A stretch of DNA of 64,000 nt from contig NC_088776.1 in assembly GCF_954871325.1 (NCBI RefSeq), positions 15,438,052 through 15,502,051 on the forward strand. Reading direction: 5' to 3'. Source of the stretch: Gordionus sp. m RMFG-2023 (Eukaryota; Nematomorpha; Gordioida; Chordodea; Parachordodidae). Made by a program: the position numbers and the translations under genes. Under the pieces are notes generated by a model that was given only the letters and a program-made list of their open reading frames with translations, was not told the origin of the DNA and ran no database searches. Below are positions 48,863 to 61,700 of this stretch, one piece after another; within the stretch, counting starts at the first letter, position 1; each line of letters begins with the position of its first letter.

Positions 48863-49255
48863 TTATAATTTTCGTGGGAATGTTACCAATTCATCAAGAA
48901 TTTCGTTTGTCGCTGGAACCAAATCTCTGTGGATATTTAACAGAGCTAACCCATTTAGCCAAGATTCGGAAGTAGTATTTCGTAAATATGTTTTCAACCT
49001 TCTCAAGTTGGAAAAAGTCCTTTCATTCGTACATGTTGTAATAGGCAAACATGCAAGAATATAAAAGAACTTCAAAATATTAGGAAATTGAGCCAAGGTT
49101 TCTTTACACCGATTGAGCGCATCAATAGCATGCTCAGGTAAAATAGCTAAACGTAGTAAATATTTATACCACAATTCGAATTCACTGATTAAATTTATTT
49201 CAGTATCAATATCATAGGAATAAAATTTTGCTAAATATTTAATGAAAATATTCAT
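48863..49255 (-). pseudogene. hAT transposase C-terminal part
   Basis: A 130-codon open frame with TCTNERTFSNLRRLKTYLRN-like sequence, LNGLALLNIHRDLVP and NEILDELV, the typical C-terminal dimerisation motif of ZMYM1-related hAT transposases. Its upstream part continues at 53,551-53,401 (SLLNSIHQSEFIIAASCINK, LFSYSSLLCRNLQ) beyond the pogo insertion. The two halves are collinear on the minus strand. Confidence 0.85.
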
Positions 49256-51073
49256 CTACATTCATTCTTATTGTATCTACCTGTTCATATATATTTTCCG
49301 CCATCAATAACCTGTAGGGGAGACCGGGGATGGTTGGGACACTTTTCGTTCAAACCTTAATATTTTAATATTAATAGACTAATCTTAATAATTAAAACAT
49401 TTTCTAAATCCCAGAAGTATAGGCTATTTGAAATAATTAATATATATTTTATGAAGATTATATTTTTTTAGAAAATAGAATTAAAAAAAAAATTTTTTTT
49501 TGTCCCAACCATGACAGACTCTGTGTACGTTGGGACACGCATATGTGATAGTTGGGACACTCGTGAAATAGAGGTCTAAATAAATTAAATAATTTAAAAT
49601 CAGTAATCCAATAAGACTAGAGACTATGACACATATGATTTTATTGATAATATTGTAATTCATAATCAATAACTATATAAAAAAAAGGAAATTTATTTTG
49701 GAAAAAAAAAATTGTAAAAAAAAATTTTTATGGTGAAAAATAGGATTATCACAATGATATCATTGATAATCCTATTTCTCAAATTAATAATAAAATGTTC
49801 AATTAATTGAGAAAATTATCATAATTAGAATCTATAAACAAGTTAAAAAAATTTATTTAATATTGTGAATACTGATATTCATTTAAATTATGAGAAACAA
49901 GTTTATAAATTTTAAGTTTGAAAATGAATATTTTAAATGATTGATTATTCACAATACCAAATGATTCATTATTCACAATGCTAAATTAATAATTTTAAAT
50001 GATTCATTATTAACAATACTAAATGATTCTTTATTCACAATACTAAATAATTCATAATTCACTATGCTAAATTAATAATTATAATGATATTCATTATTAA
50101 CAATAACAATTTTATTATTAATTTAGTATTATGAATAATATATAATTTAGTATTGTGAATAAAGAATCATTTGGTATTGTGAATAATGATATTATTTTAA
50201 ATGATGAAAATCTCATGATAAGAATAAATAAATTTCATTAAGCCTCTAAAGGAATAGAATATAATTTTACTTTAATAATTGCATATTAAATATTAAATTA
50301 AAATCTAGTAATTAAATGCTCTTATTTACCTTTTATTTGGTAAGTCCATAAAATTTTTTAGAGGATTTTAATATATAATTAGCTATTTTATCTTCCTCCA
50401 CTTTATTAAAAACACATTTGTGATTTGAATATCCCATTGTGGGTATTACATTATTTTCATTTTTCCTCTTTTTTGATAAATATCTTGCTATATTAGATTT
50501 TGGAATGCCTAAAAAATATATATAATAATATAAATAATCTTACCTGTAAGTAATGATAACTTTCTGACTGAGGCTGTTGGATATAAAATTAAGGCGTTTT
50601 GATACTTCTGTACAAAAGATTTATCTTTCCTTTTTATTGTAATTCCGCATCACTAGTAAATGATAAAATGAGCTAAAATTGCGTATCCCAACTACACTAT
50701 GACCAACTATGACCGAGCCCACTAACTTTATAAATATCATCCAAAATTATATTAATTCATGTTTATTGATTCTGAAAGTTTGCCAGATTGGAAAATAGGG
50801 TTTAAATTTAAACTTTCCTAAAATTTATTTATTATGATTTATAGAGCTTTATTTATAAATATAAACGATAAAGTTTGCAAATATTTTTTATTACTTTTGG
50901 TATGCCAAAACATATTTTCTTCTGTAAAAATTAAAATACTAAATATTTTTCAAATCTTTTTTAGCCAATCATGTATGACGTAATTATCTATGTTAGGCTC
51001 AAATTTCCAGTCTTATAAAATAATAGCTCAAATTATAATTAGAGTGTCCTAACTTTCCCCATTACTCAATGTA

Positions 51074-53383
51074 GGGGAGACCGGGGTAAAACGATAGGCA
51101 TTTTGCATATTTGCCATAAAAATTTTAAACAAGAGTCAAACACAACAAATTATAAATCAATGTGTAGCCCCATCCCTCTTCTACAAGATAAAAAAAAGTG
51201 TAGCCCTCTATCTATAATATTTTAGGAGCTATGATTAGTTATGTAAAACTACTCATTTTCGCCATTTTACCCTGGGAACAGGGTAAAATAGATAAGCACT
51301 AGGGTAAAGTGGTTAAAATAATATTTGACACATATTTATTGTTTTATTTAACAAATATTACAAATTTAAGATTTATTTATGATTTTTATTTAAAAACTAA
51401 TCGATACAATAAGGACATGTAAAATAATTATCATAATTAGCACATTTAGAATGTGCCCATTCAAGGCACATTGTACATTTTAGCCATTCATCGCCCTCGC
51501 GACTATTTTTATAGTTTTTATTACAAATAACACATAAACAATTATTTTTTGATATCTTTTTTTTTCTCTGAATTAATAATTTTTTTTTATAAGGTGTAGA
51601 TGTTAATATTTCTGAATTCTTTTTTTTAGATATTTTATCCGATGAAATATTGAATAATTTTGGAATAGGTATTATAGATGAAGGATAGAATACTTTATTA
51701 TAATTTTTTGAGCATGATGGTAACATATCATGATAAGGTTCATCAATATCATCTGGAACATTTTCGTTCAATAATATAGATAAATCACTATCATTATTTT
51801 GAGTCACTGTAATATTTTCATCATTATTTTCAAATTCAATATTTGAGCTAGCATTTGAATTATTACAGCAGATATAATCTTGTTCTGTAAATATATTTAG
51901 TTTAAAGGAAATATGCCACATGCTAACAACCCATTTAATATATTATTTGGTGTCACTGCCCTTGGTATTTCATTTTTTAACACTCCTGGAATATCATAAA
52001 TCTGAAATTGTTGCCCACATGATTTCTCATCCATGTGTCAATAGCTCCATTATAAAACTTTTTCAATGGCCCATAAACTGCTTTGTCTAATGGTTGGAGT
52101 TTATGCGAGCAATGTGGTGGAAGTGTTAGAATAACAATCCCATTGGAGCGACAATAGTTTATAACGGAAATTGAACAATGAGAGCTATGGTTATCTAAGA
52201 TTAATAAGACATTTTTCTCATTGGATGCACTAGAATATTTTTTAAAGTGTTCCAAAAAAGATAAAAATTCCTCCTCTTGCATCCAACCCGATGCGTTTCC
52301 CACACCCTTAGATCCAATAGGCCCATCACGAATAAAGTGATCTTTGTATCGTTTTCTTGGAAAAATAAAAAATGGTGGAATGCTATGGCCTATAGCATTG
52401 ATGGCTAAACATATTGTAACTAATGTTCCTCTTTCTCCTGACGTTATAGAGCCGACTTGTTTGGTACCCTTCTGTGCTATAATTTTTGCAGGAGTTTGAA
52501 CGGTGGTGAAACCACTTTTATCTGCATTTCATATATTATGTGGTTCAAAGTTATAAGAATTATATAGCTTAATTAAATTTTCAAAAAATTTATTGACATT
52601 TGTGGGATTGAAGCCATATGCTCTTGCTAGACTAGTAGCTTCAGGGGTACGAATCGAAAGTTGGGAATGTCGTTTTCTAAACCCCATAAACTAGTCCTCT
52701 CCAGCCATACCATTAGTTGTCCAGCTTTCTGGGAAAGATTTGCCTTATTCTTTAGCAAGCTGATATGCAAATCCTCTTATCTTGTTTATTTATAAAATAA
52801 AACAATTTCATTTTAATAATTAACAATACCAGTTCCATAGAGTTAAAATGATATATAATTAATTAAATAAATTGAATTAATTTCATAATTTTAATAATGC
52901 TCAATTGGTAACTTTAATATTAAATATCAATATTTATTTGATTATAATAAATGAATGAATGAAAAATTTAATGTGAATAATTTTATATTTTAACCGTTTT
53001 ACCCATAACAGCTTTACCCCTAGGTGACATATATTATATATATCGTTATTGCGTGACTTCTAATATAGCTAAAGATGTCAGATAAATTTTATTTTATAGT
53101 TAATACATTAAGGAACATGTGTGCCAAATTTTGAATCCTGAGGATATGTAAATTTTACTAAAAGCAAAATATACTAGAGATTGATTTTTATATTTTTTGG
53201 GTAAAAAACAGTTTTTTGACAAAATATATAAAACCAGGTAAGTTTTTTAAAAGATGAACATAGGTAAGAAATTAGATATAAAAATACATCTTCACACCAA
53301 ATTTAAGGTCTTTATACTCAATGGTTAAAAAGTTATTCGCGTTAACATTGTTACCCCGTCAATCGCTTTACCCCGGTCTCCCC
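51074..53383 (-). mobile_element. Fourth-level pogo element with transposase
   Basis: The ends GGGGAGACCGGGGTAAAACG and its inverse (CTTTACCCCGGTCTCCCC) are each flanked by TA (51072-51073 and 53384-53385). It is 2,310 bases long. Near each end are further GGTAAA and TTTACCC repeats. It encodes a pogo/Tigger-type transposase on the minus strand. Confidence 0.88.
51397..52760 (-). pseudogene. pogo-type DDE transposase with C-terminal PHD finger, broken
   Basis: Minus strand, in order: [15 protein letters not shown] (end of the DNA-binding part), NADKSGFTTVQTPAKI (first catalytic Asp), TICLAINAIGHSIPPFF, then the frame 52303-51977 with VLLILDNHSSH (second Asp) and HKLQPLDKAVYGPL (third Asp), then 51921-51397 with an acidic linker and a zinc finger: CVICNKN, CTMCLEWAHSKC, CPYCID, a PHD-type C4HC3 pattern. 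Stops interrupt the part before 52,303 at least three times and a frame break lies near 51,950. Pogo transposases with such a chromatin-reader-like finger are known from several invertebrates. Confidence 0.87.
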
Positions 53384-54688
53384 TACCCCGGTCTCCCCTA
53401 CCAAATTTAAATTTGGTTTTTGTAAATTTCTACAAAGTAGTGAGCTATAGGAAAATAATTTATTGATGCAACTAGCAGCAATGATAAACTCTGATTGATG
53501 AATTGAATTCAATAATGATATCGCTTCTGACGACACATTACTTTTTTTCATGTACAGCTTTATTAAACTTTTGTATTTCCATTTCCTCTATTCTACAAAA
53601 TGGAAGTAAAAATGAAAAATATTTTTTATTAATAATTAAATATTATTAAAAATACTTATTAATTCTAACCCACTAATAATTTTGAATTTAATAAAATAAT
53701 TATATATAATAATAAAATAAATTACCGTTTGATTTCAATCTCTTTGACTAAAAATTTTTCCATTTTATTAATATTTTTGAATAATGTTAATGTACTCACA
53801 AGGAAAGGAAATTTTAATAAAATTTATTTATAAAAAATAAGTTTTATGTTGGAAAATTGATATTCAAATATTGTAAAATTTTGATTGGGGGGTAGGGGTA
53901 AAATTTTTATTAACTTAAAATGATATTTATGAAAACAGTCAAATTGCCCCCCCCCCCATTGGTTACGCGCCTGGATGGGTGGTTAATTTTTAAACATGTT
54001 TAACATCCAGATAATAATTTATAAAATGAGTCTGATGATAAAATGATAATTTAATATTAATTATTTACTGTAATTTTTCTTATGGCCAGTTAAAACATAC
54101 CATGTTTGGACTGGGCTAGAAAATCAGCTTTCAAATAAATTTATCTAGTTCAAAAGCCACTATAGATACAGCTTTGATTCAAATTTTATTTTGAAGATTA
54201 AAGATTGGGTACACATTGATATTAAATTTGTTGGACATTACTTTTAATTCCTCGTTGAAACTACTTGTTTGATGCTTAAACCTTCCGGCACATCTTACAA
54301 TAAAATTTATACCTTATGTTAATTTTTTTACCGAGATCAAAATATTTTGCGAATTCAGGAAAAGAAGACTCCTATAATCATTATTTTCTAAGGAAATTAC
54401 TTTCTCGATATGATCTGTCCAAAATTATCTTCAATATTAATCTCATATAATCGACATTTTAAATGATTTCGCTAGATTTATGATATAGATTTAAAAAAAT
54501 AAATTTCAAAATTAAATAAAAAGAATATGATTATAGAATTAATTTTAAATATATTTCAATAATTTTTATGTGTATTCGCTAGTTTCTATATTAGAATCAA
54601 GCTACCTCTATAACTATAATTTTTTTCAAAATAGCACGCTAAAGCTACCACTACTGAAGAAAAGTGCTATACTACTTTAACAACACTG

Positions 54689-55799
54689 ATAACACCAATA
54701 AAAAATTAATTGTTATTTCTAGCCTAAATAGGTCTGAAAGGATGTAAATATAATTTTGTTGTGAGATTATAAATGGTAGCTTATTATAATATTCTTTTTA
54801 TTATTACCACTATAGCATTGTGGTTTGGAGAATATCATAGCCGAAGACTGTCGAATTATTTTTAGGGGGGGTTGGGGTAGATTTTGTAGGGGGTTTGCCT
54901 ACATCAAATTTTCTGCCATGTAGACGCTGAATGTGATATTATATGAACTTTAATTTTACCAGTTATATTCATACATAACATATAATTATGTAAATATTAA
55001 TTTTGTGTTTAGGGTGAATAATAATTTGGAAATTGATAGGTTATTGATAAAAAAAAATTGGACTGTTTGTTATATATTAACAGGTCAATAAACTCTGATA
55101 TTTATTATTATTTATGTATTTTTGTTATTAGAATACACGCGTAAAAATGCATAAGTTTTTAGTTATATAGAAATGAAATAAAAATAGTTATTTAATTGCA
55201 TTTTAAATACGAACACAATATACAAATTATTATTAATTTATAATACAAAAATGGCACAATTAATTAAAACTCTAACAGATTCAAGTCTGTGCTCCAATTA
55301 TGCGAAATTTACATCCTGGATAAGCTTAAATGGTGAGGGGAGAATATAAATCCAAAACCTGCTGGGCCTAAACAATTGAGCCCAGCTGAAGGTCTCTGAT
55401 GCAACGATAGAAATATATAGTTATAAAAAAGATTTACAAAAATAGCTATTTTTTTATTTATATAAAAATAAAATATTTATTGGACTTATCCATATAAAAC
55501 CCTCCAAATAATGTATCATAAATACCATGCTTTTAAAATTAGAATCATAGTGGATGCAATACGACACAATTTAACAGCTGTTTGAGTTCTAAAATATTTT
55601 AAAGGGATCAATATCTCTATATTATTAATATTAATAATTCTTAGGACTATCATGATTGGAATTAAAATAAAAAGCAATTAAGAAAAAATTAATTTTAATA
55701 AAAGATTTTAAAACCGGCTGCTAAGTCGTGTATCGCATCCACTATAACACAGGCCATAGCAGCCATATCCGAATTCCTTTTTTAAACTTTAAAATCGAA
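54689..55799. other. Stretch downstream of the ABCG gene, no gene seen
   Basis: 54,860-54,945 (GTAGGGGGTTTGCCT and CATGTAGACGCTGAATG words) is the reverse complement of a stretch at 21,505-21,585, marking an old shared repeat. Another repeat with GGGCCTAAACAATTGAGCCC lies at about 55,355. Part may be the 3' untranslated region of the ABCG gene. Confidence 0.4.
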
Positions 55800-58700
55800 T
55801 TATTTATAATAAAAATATTTATAATGATACGAAATGAAAGTTACAAGAAAAGTCATAATATAAAATGCTATAAGTATGATAATATGATAAATGGGGTCCA
55901 GGGAAGTTGTGAATCCTTTTTGCAAATATTCTCCACCATGTTTAATCAAGCAAAAATATTGGTTCTTAATAAAAACTTCTCTTCTTTTCCGTTGATTTCG
56001 TGAGTCTATTATATTTTCATAATTAACCACTTGTTCATTAACATTTTCTTGGTTAGAATTTTCTAAATTTTTTTCCCCATTAGTGTTGTAAAGAGTCTTG
56101 TTAGCCAATTTCCTCGTTAATTCAGATTCCGACATAGTCATATTATCTATGATATCATAATAAGAAGGTTCTATCGAACTGACTAAGTTATCGTTTAATT
56201 GGTTATATAAAATGCAGGTCGATTGACAATTCAAATGTAGGTTGGAAAATTCGTTGATGGCTAGAACGTGTCCTGCATATCGATATACTGATAGATAGGT
56301 CAAGTAATTCAAAATGTATGGCAGATGATTATATACCCTTTTAAAGATAAAACATAATATGTTTTCTAAATTTATGAACAAATTTACTTTTTTAAAATAG
56401 TTATACATTTTTCATATAAACCACTAAATCCGAAGTGTATGAATAATTTTATTAAAGTAACTCAATCAGAATTTTTTTCATATTATTATTGAAAATTTTA
56501 AACATAATTAAATATTTGCAAATAAACATACAATCGAAATCAAACCTCCTAAGAGAAGATTCCTACTATTTATAGTTATGTTAGTGCGGTTAATTATACT
56601 AACCATCTTAAGAAGTATAATAAAAAATATTATTGAATACCTTAAAAATCCCGAAGACGAAATAATGGATATGATCAATAAGAATAATCCAGTTTCAAAG
56701 ACATTATATAGATCTTTGCAATGATTCATTATAAGAATAGTTTGTATTTCAACGAATGAACATACGACCAATAAAACGGCGGAAAACATAATATATTTTT
56801 GAGGTTCTGGATCGAATCCGCTAAACCTACAAATTCATATAATTTTACGCATAATAATAAATAAAATAATTAATAATATAATCACTACCTTATATGGTGA
56901 AACTTATACTTTATTTGGGCTTATTAATATGAGCAACTCTCTAAATTGAACAAAATTTTTGGACCCCGGACCTATTAACAACCTATTAATTATTTTATAA
57001 GTTAATAAAAATGAGTAACTAATTTTAATTAGCATAATAATATCATAAATAAATTTTAGCAAAATATATTTTTTTACCAGTAAATTATTGAAGAACCTAA
57101 GAACGAAGATAATATATTGATCGGCAATGAGCTTACGGTTAGATAAAGAATAAATACACCCCCACCGTACATTCTAGATTTGTTCTCTCCCAAAAAAACC
57201 CTTCTATGTTCATCGACTGGAAGTTATTTTTTTAATTTAATTATCTGTTTATTATTAATCATAAATGATCATATGTTATATTCAATATCTATTTAACTAT
57301 AATTTTTTTTAAAATTTTGACCGACTCTCACTATTGCTCTTAGAATTGGCTTCAAGGATAATTTTTTTAAAAAAAAAAATAAAATAAATTATCATATAAA
57401 TATTGTACCATAATTAACTGTGTTTAAAAGGGATAGTGCCGATTGAATGAACAAGATGTAAAACAGAGTACCAAGTCGGCTTTGGAACCCACTTTGATCA
57501 TCTGTCCTATGGTCTAAGTTAATAGTATCTATTCGAATTCTAAAAATCAATAGTACGAATGTGCAGATTGGGAATAAGAAGAGGCGGAACGAAAGGGATG
57601 GCCAATTTCTCAAAAGATTTAGATAGTTGCGACTATATATCATTTGAAATGCGCATGAATAAAAATTGGTAAAATTATAACGGAATAATATTTTTATGAT
57701 GACATCTAACAAAAGTGAAGTATCTATTTATATACAATTATTCGTATACTAGCATTTTTTTAAAATTTAAATTTAATATAAAAAACTATGTACATTCAGA
57801 TTTAATTAAAACCCCGGAAAAATTAAAATAATATTTAAAGACATATCTGATACTAATTACAGAGTATTCCATTCAAAAAAGAAAAGTGACAATCATAAAA
57901 GGAAATGGTTTAATCAAAAAAGGAAGGATAAGGTCCGATCAAAAAAGGAAAAGTTCGAAAGGCTTAAGAAAAAGTCCTATCAAAAAAGAAAAAGTGTCAA
58001 ACAAAAATGGAAAAGGTTCAATCAAAAAAGGTGTCAAACAAAAAAGGTAAAATGTCAATCAAAAAAGGAAAATTCCCAAAAGGAAAGGAAGAGTGTCAAT
58101 CAAAAAAGGAAAATCGTTATTTTTTTAAATATTTAAAAAAAAAATTATCTTGTCAATTTTTCTTAAATTTTTATTATTCCTCCTTATTTTATTTCTAACT
58201 TTTTGCTATTTTTTTTCTTTATTTTTCTTACTATCTTTTCTAAAATTATTTTTCTTCTCATTTTTGATAATTCTTTTGTCTTTTTAAAAATAATTTATAA
58301 ATTTTCCGTTATTTTTCTTCACTTCTCTACTCCATTTTAATTCTTTTCTTATTTTCATCATACAAATGAAAGAGAATTACAAAAAAGAATTAACAATAAT
58401 GAGAAGAAAAAAAATTGAGAAAAGATCAGAAAAATAAAAATTAAAAATGACTTAAAGAGATTCAAAAAGTTAGAAATTTATGTAAAAGATAACAATATAA
58501 GGAGAAAAATCATAGAAAGTCAAAATAATGTTAAGTATGATTAAAAAAAAAGGAAAGAATTGTTAAAAAAAATGGAGTAAAGTAATAAAGAAAAATAACA
58601 GGGAAAATTTATAAATTATTTTTAAACAGGCAAAAATGTATTATCAAAAATGAGGAGAAATATAAATTGAGAAAAGATAATAAGAAAAATAAAGATTAAA

Positions 58701-61700
58701 AATAACTTAAAGATATTGTAAAAAGTTAGAAATAAAATTAGAAGAAATAATAAAAATAAATTAAAATTTAAGAAAAATTGATACAAGAAAAAAAATTAAT
58801 AATTTTTTTTAAAAATATTTAAAAAAATAATGATTTTCTTTTTTTGAATGGGAATTTTCCTTTTTTAATTGACACTTTTTTTTTGATCAGACTTTTCCCT
58901 AAACCTTTTGGACTTTTTTATTTTGATTGACACTTTTCCTTTTTTAATTGGACCTTTTCCTTTTATGATTGAACCTTTTCCTTTTATGATTGAAACTTTT
59001 CCTTCTTAATTGGAACTTTTCCTTTTTTGAATTGGAAACCTTGTAATATAATAAGATCCAAAAATTTATATTAATCATAAGTAATTTCCTCTCTTCTACA
59101 TTATATTTCTAAAATAATTCTTTGCATTCTCCTCAGATATTCACTCTCTCCATGCTCTAAAAAACGAATACTCATCGTTATTGGGATTTTGATTTCTGAC
59201 AAAATTCTTCCATTGGAATACACATATTCAATGAGATTAAAATAAGGACTGTAAGATGGTAAATATTTGCCCTCTTCTTTCTATCGATTCCCTAATTTTA
59301 TGGTTATGATGAAATTGAACATTATCCATCAAATCATATTCATCATGTAATCTTCTTCAAAATGATATAACATTTTATTTACAAAGTTTCTAAAGTGTAT
59401 AACGTTGCAGGGGTCATCAATCACATCGAATCTGAATATCCCCGCAATATTGAGAACAGTAATAATGATAGTATAATTTTTGTCTTTACCCTTGAACATT
59501 TTAATAAACTTTTTATATATTTGTGAATATCCATAAAATCGCCTCATTGATATTGAAAACCCGCTCTCATCTTATTCTTCTTCTTCTCCATACCAGCTCT
59601 CACCGGTAAAAATAAATTTTTATTTCATATAGGCTTCACCTACATACCAATTCGCGTATTCTTTGCAAATCTCAATATTTGATTCTGCATTTTCTCTAAC
59701 TGAACCTAGTGTAACTCATTTTAAAGCAATACCTAAATCCTGAGAGTTACCTTGATATCATATTTTTTGACATTTCCACATCATATCTTTCTTTAATCCT
59801 TTCACATAACCTTATTAAGGATGTAATACAATCAATATTTATGCAATTTAATATATATTCTTCCTGTTCTTGATTCATTTTCTTTGCTATGCACATGAAC
59901 CTCCTTTGGGTAAACTATATTTTATTCTATTTTTGAGATGGGAGTATTTAATATTTTTCACTAATTTATAGCTTACTTTAAAACATGTAGCTACATTTTT
60001 GATACTATCCTTTTTTTAACGCGTCAAATTAGAGCTTTGTTATTATTTTTTACCCTTGTTTTTATCATATCTTCATGTTTTTATTCTTTAAACTTAAAAA
60101 AAATATGAATGACAAAAAAAAAGAATAAAATGCTTTAGATTATAAAATTTACCTCATTTTTATGTTCAATTAATCATAAATCAAAGAATATAGTAATAAA
60201 AATAATTACAAAAAAATTATTAACTTGCTCAAAAGTATTGAATGCTTTGCATAAATATTAAAATTTTAAAAATAAGAATATATTTTATTAATTTACATAT
60301 TGTTTGGTTTTATAGTTCAAACTTATCTAATTTTAAAAAGGTACCTTATAACCAAACAATTAATTTAATTCATCAATTTTAATTAAATAATTTGATGCAA
60401 AAAATTCTAATAAAAAAATTGTCGGCCAATGAAAAATAAAAATCAAATGAAAACTAAAAATAATTACTAAAATGAATGATCAAAAATGAGAAGAAAAAAA
60501 TTGGAAAAAGATCAAAAAAATAAAGATTAAAAATGATTTAAATAAGATTGAAAAAGTTAGAAATTTATGTAAAAGATTACAATATAAGGAGAAAAAAATC
60601 ATAAAAAGTCAAAAAATTGTTATGTAGGAAGAAAAAAGAGGAGAGAATTGTTAAAAAATGACATAAAAAAATGGAGTAGAAGAAGTGAAGAAAAATAACA
60701 GGAAAAATTTATAAATTATTTTGAAAAAGACAAAAATGTATTATCAAAAAAATGAGAAGAAAAATAAATTGAGAAAAGATAGTAAGAAAAATAAAGATTA
60801 AAAATGAGTTCAAGAATAACAAAAAGATAGAAATAAAATAAGAAGGAATAATAAAAATAAATAAAAATTTAAGAAAAATTAACAAGAAAAAAAAATTTAA
60901 AAAACGATTTTTCCTTTTTTGAAGGGAATTTTTCTTTTTTGATTGACACTATTCCTTTCCTTTTGGGAATTTTCCTTTTTTGATTGATACTTTTTCTTTT
61001 TTGATTAGACCTTTTTCTTTCTCGTTTAACACTTTTCCTTTTTTGAATGAACCTTTTCCTTCTTTGATCGGGCCTTTTCCTTTTATGATTGAAACATTTC
61101 CTTTTTTGATTGGGATTTTTCCTTTTTTAAATTATAACCCTGTAATATATATCATCGATAAACTAAGTTTAAAAAAAATGACTTAGTAGTATTCTATACC
61201 ATAATAAAATCCAGATGATATTTGCCGCATTCGGTTGAGCGTCGATAATAAATTGGCATTGATTACCTTGATTTTTCAAATTTATAAAATAAAATTCTCT
61301 TAAAAATATAATATAAAGAATAGTAGATCTAGTTTTTTTTAATACTCATAAAGAAAATGCAAAATAATAAACAAAACGATTAGCTTGTATAAGTAAATAT
61401 AATTTGTTTTATGTATGTTATCGGCATTGTGCTTTATTAATACATAGTGACTTTTGACTTGCATTTTTTCTTAGCTGATGTTTGAATTTGAATGTTTACA
61501 CTAACTTCCTAATGCTTGATTTGTATTCAACATTAAAAATTTAAATTTCTTAATATTTTGGGGACTAGTTTAAATTGATTAGTAAAAAAATGGGCATATC
61601 AGATTGATGTTCAAAAAATAGATTTTGTAAAAATATTTCTATAAAGAAAACATAAAAAAAAATTTTTTTAAAAAAAAGAAGCTAATTACGTTGCATCCTT

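Larger units (their letters stand above)
49317..53398. mobile_element. Third-level pogo-like element
   Basis: The left end GGGGAGACCGGGGATGGTTG is preceded by TA at 49315-49316, and the right end CCCCGGTCTCCCC is followed by TA at 53399-53400, as in TA-targeting pogo elements. The interior outside the nested copy has no transposase but has repeated GTTGGGACAC words near the left end and a palindromic array at 49,920-50,215 built from ATTCACAATACTAAAT. Its right terminal repeat was hit by the younger pogo copy, leaving 13 bases. Confidence 0.75.
48382..53973 (-). mobile_element. Second-level hAT element (ZMYM1-like transposase)
   Basis: The left end CAGTGGCGTATCCAGG is followed by a G-run; the right end has a C-run then GGTTACGCGCCTG, the decayed inverted partner. 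The transposase lies on the minus strand and is split by the pogo insertion at 49317-53398. No clear target duplication. Confidence 0.75.
48007..54688. mobile_element. Outer hAT element of a four-level nest
   Basis: The left end CAGCGTTGTTAAAATA and right end TTTAACAACACTG are inverted, with sub-terminal AAAGTAGC and GCTATTAGCTAC words shared with the element at 6935-9760. Flanks ATAATCAC and ATAACACC match only partly, as in an old insertion. Outside the nested element it keeps only about 375 bases on the left and 715 on the right, with no transposase seen. Confidence 0.72.
57860..61142 (-). mobile_element. Fold-back Tc1/mariner-like element with minisatellite arms, in the ABCG intron
   Basis: TA dinucleotides border both ends; termini CAGAGTATTCC and its degenerate inverse GGTTATAACCCTG-like sequence. 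The left arm (57,870-58,360) is plus-oriented: iterated AAAAAGGAAAA units about 20 bases apart, then an A/T-rich section. The reverse-complement arm occurs twice, at about 58,380-59,043 and 60,480-61,142, as direct copies with a broken transposase gene between them. So 57860-59043 is itself a closed fold-back unit (TA at 59044-59045). It sits between ABCG exons at 57705 and 61690 and leaves their splice phases compatible. Confidence 0.8.

Noticed and set aside
58007..58198. Lys-rich protein frame at the fold-back arm
   Set aside because: It arises from the AAAAAGGAAAA minisatellite and has no other support.
60980..61186. Phe/Pro-rich repeat protein
   Set aside because: It is the reverse-complement arm of the same minisatellite read in frame.
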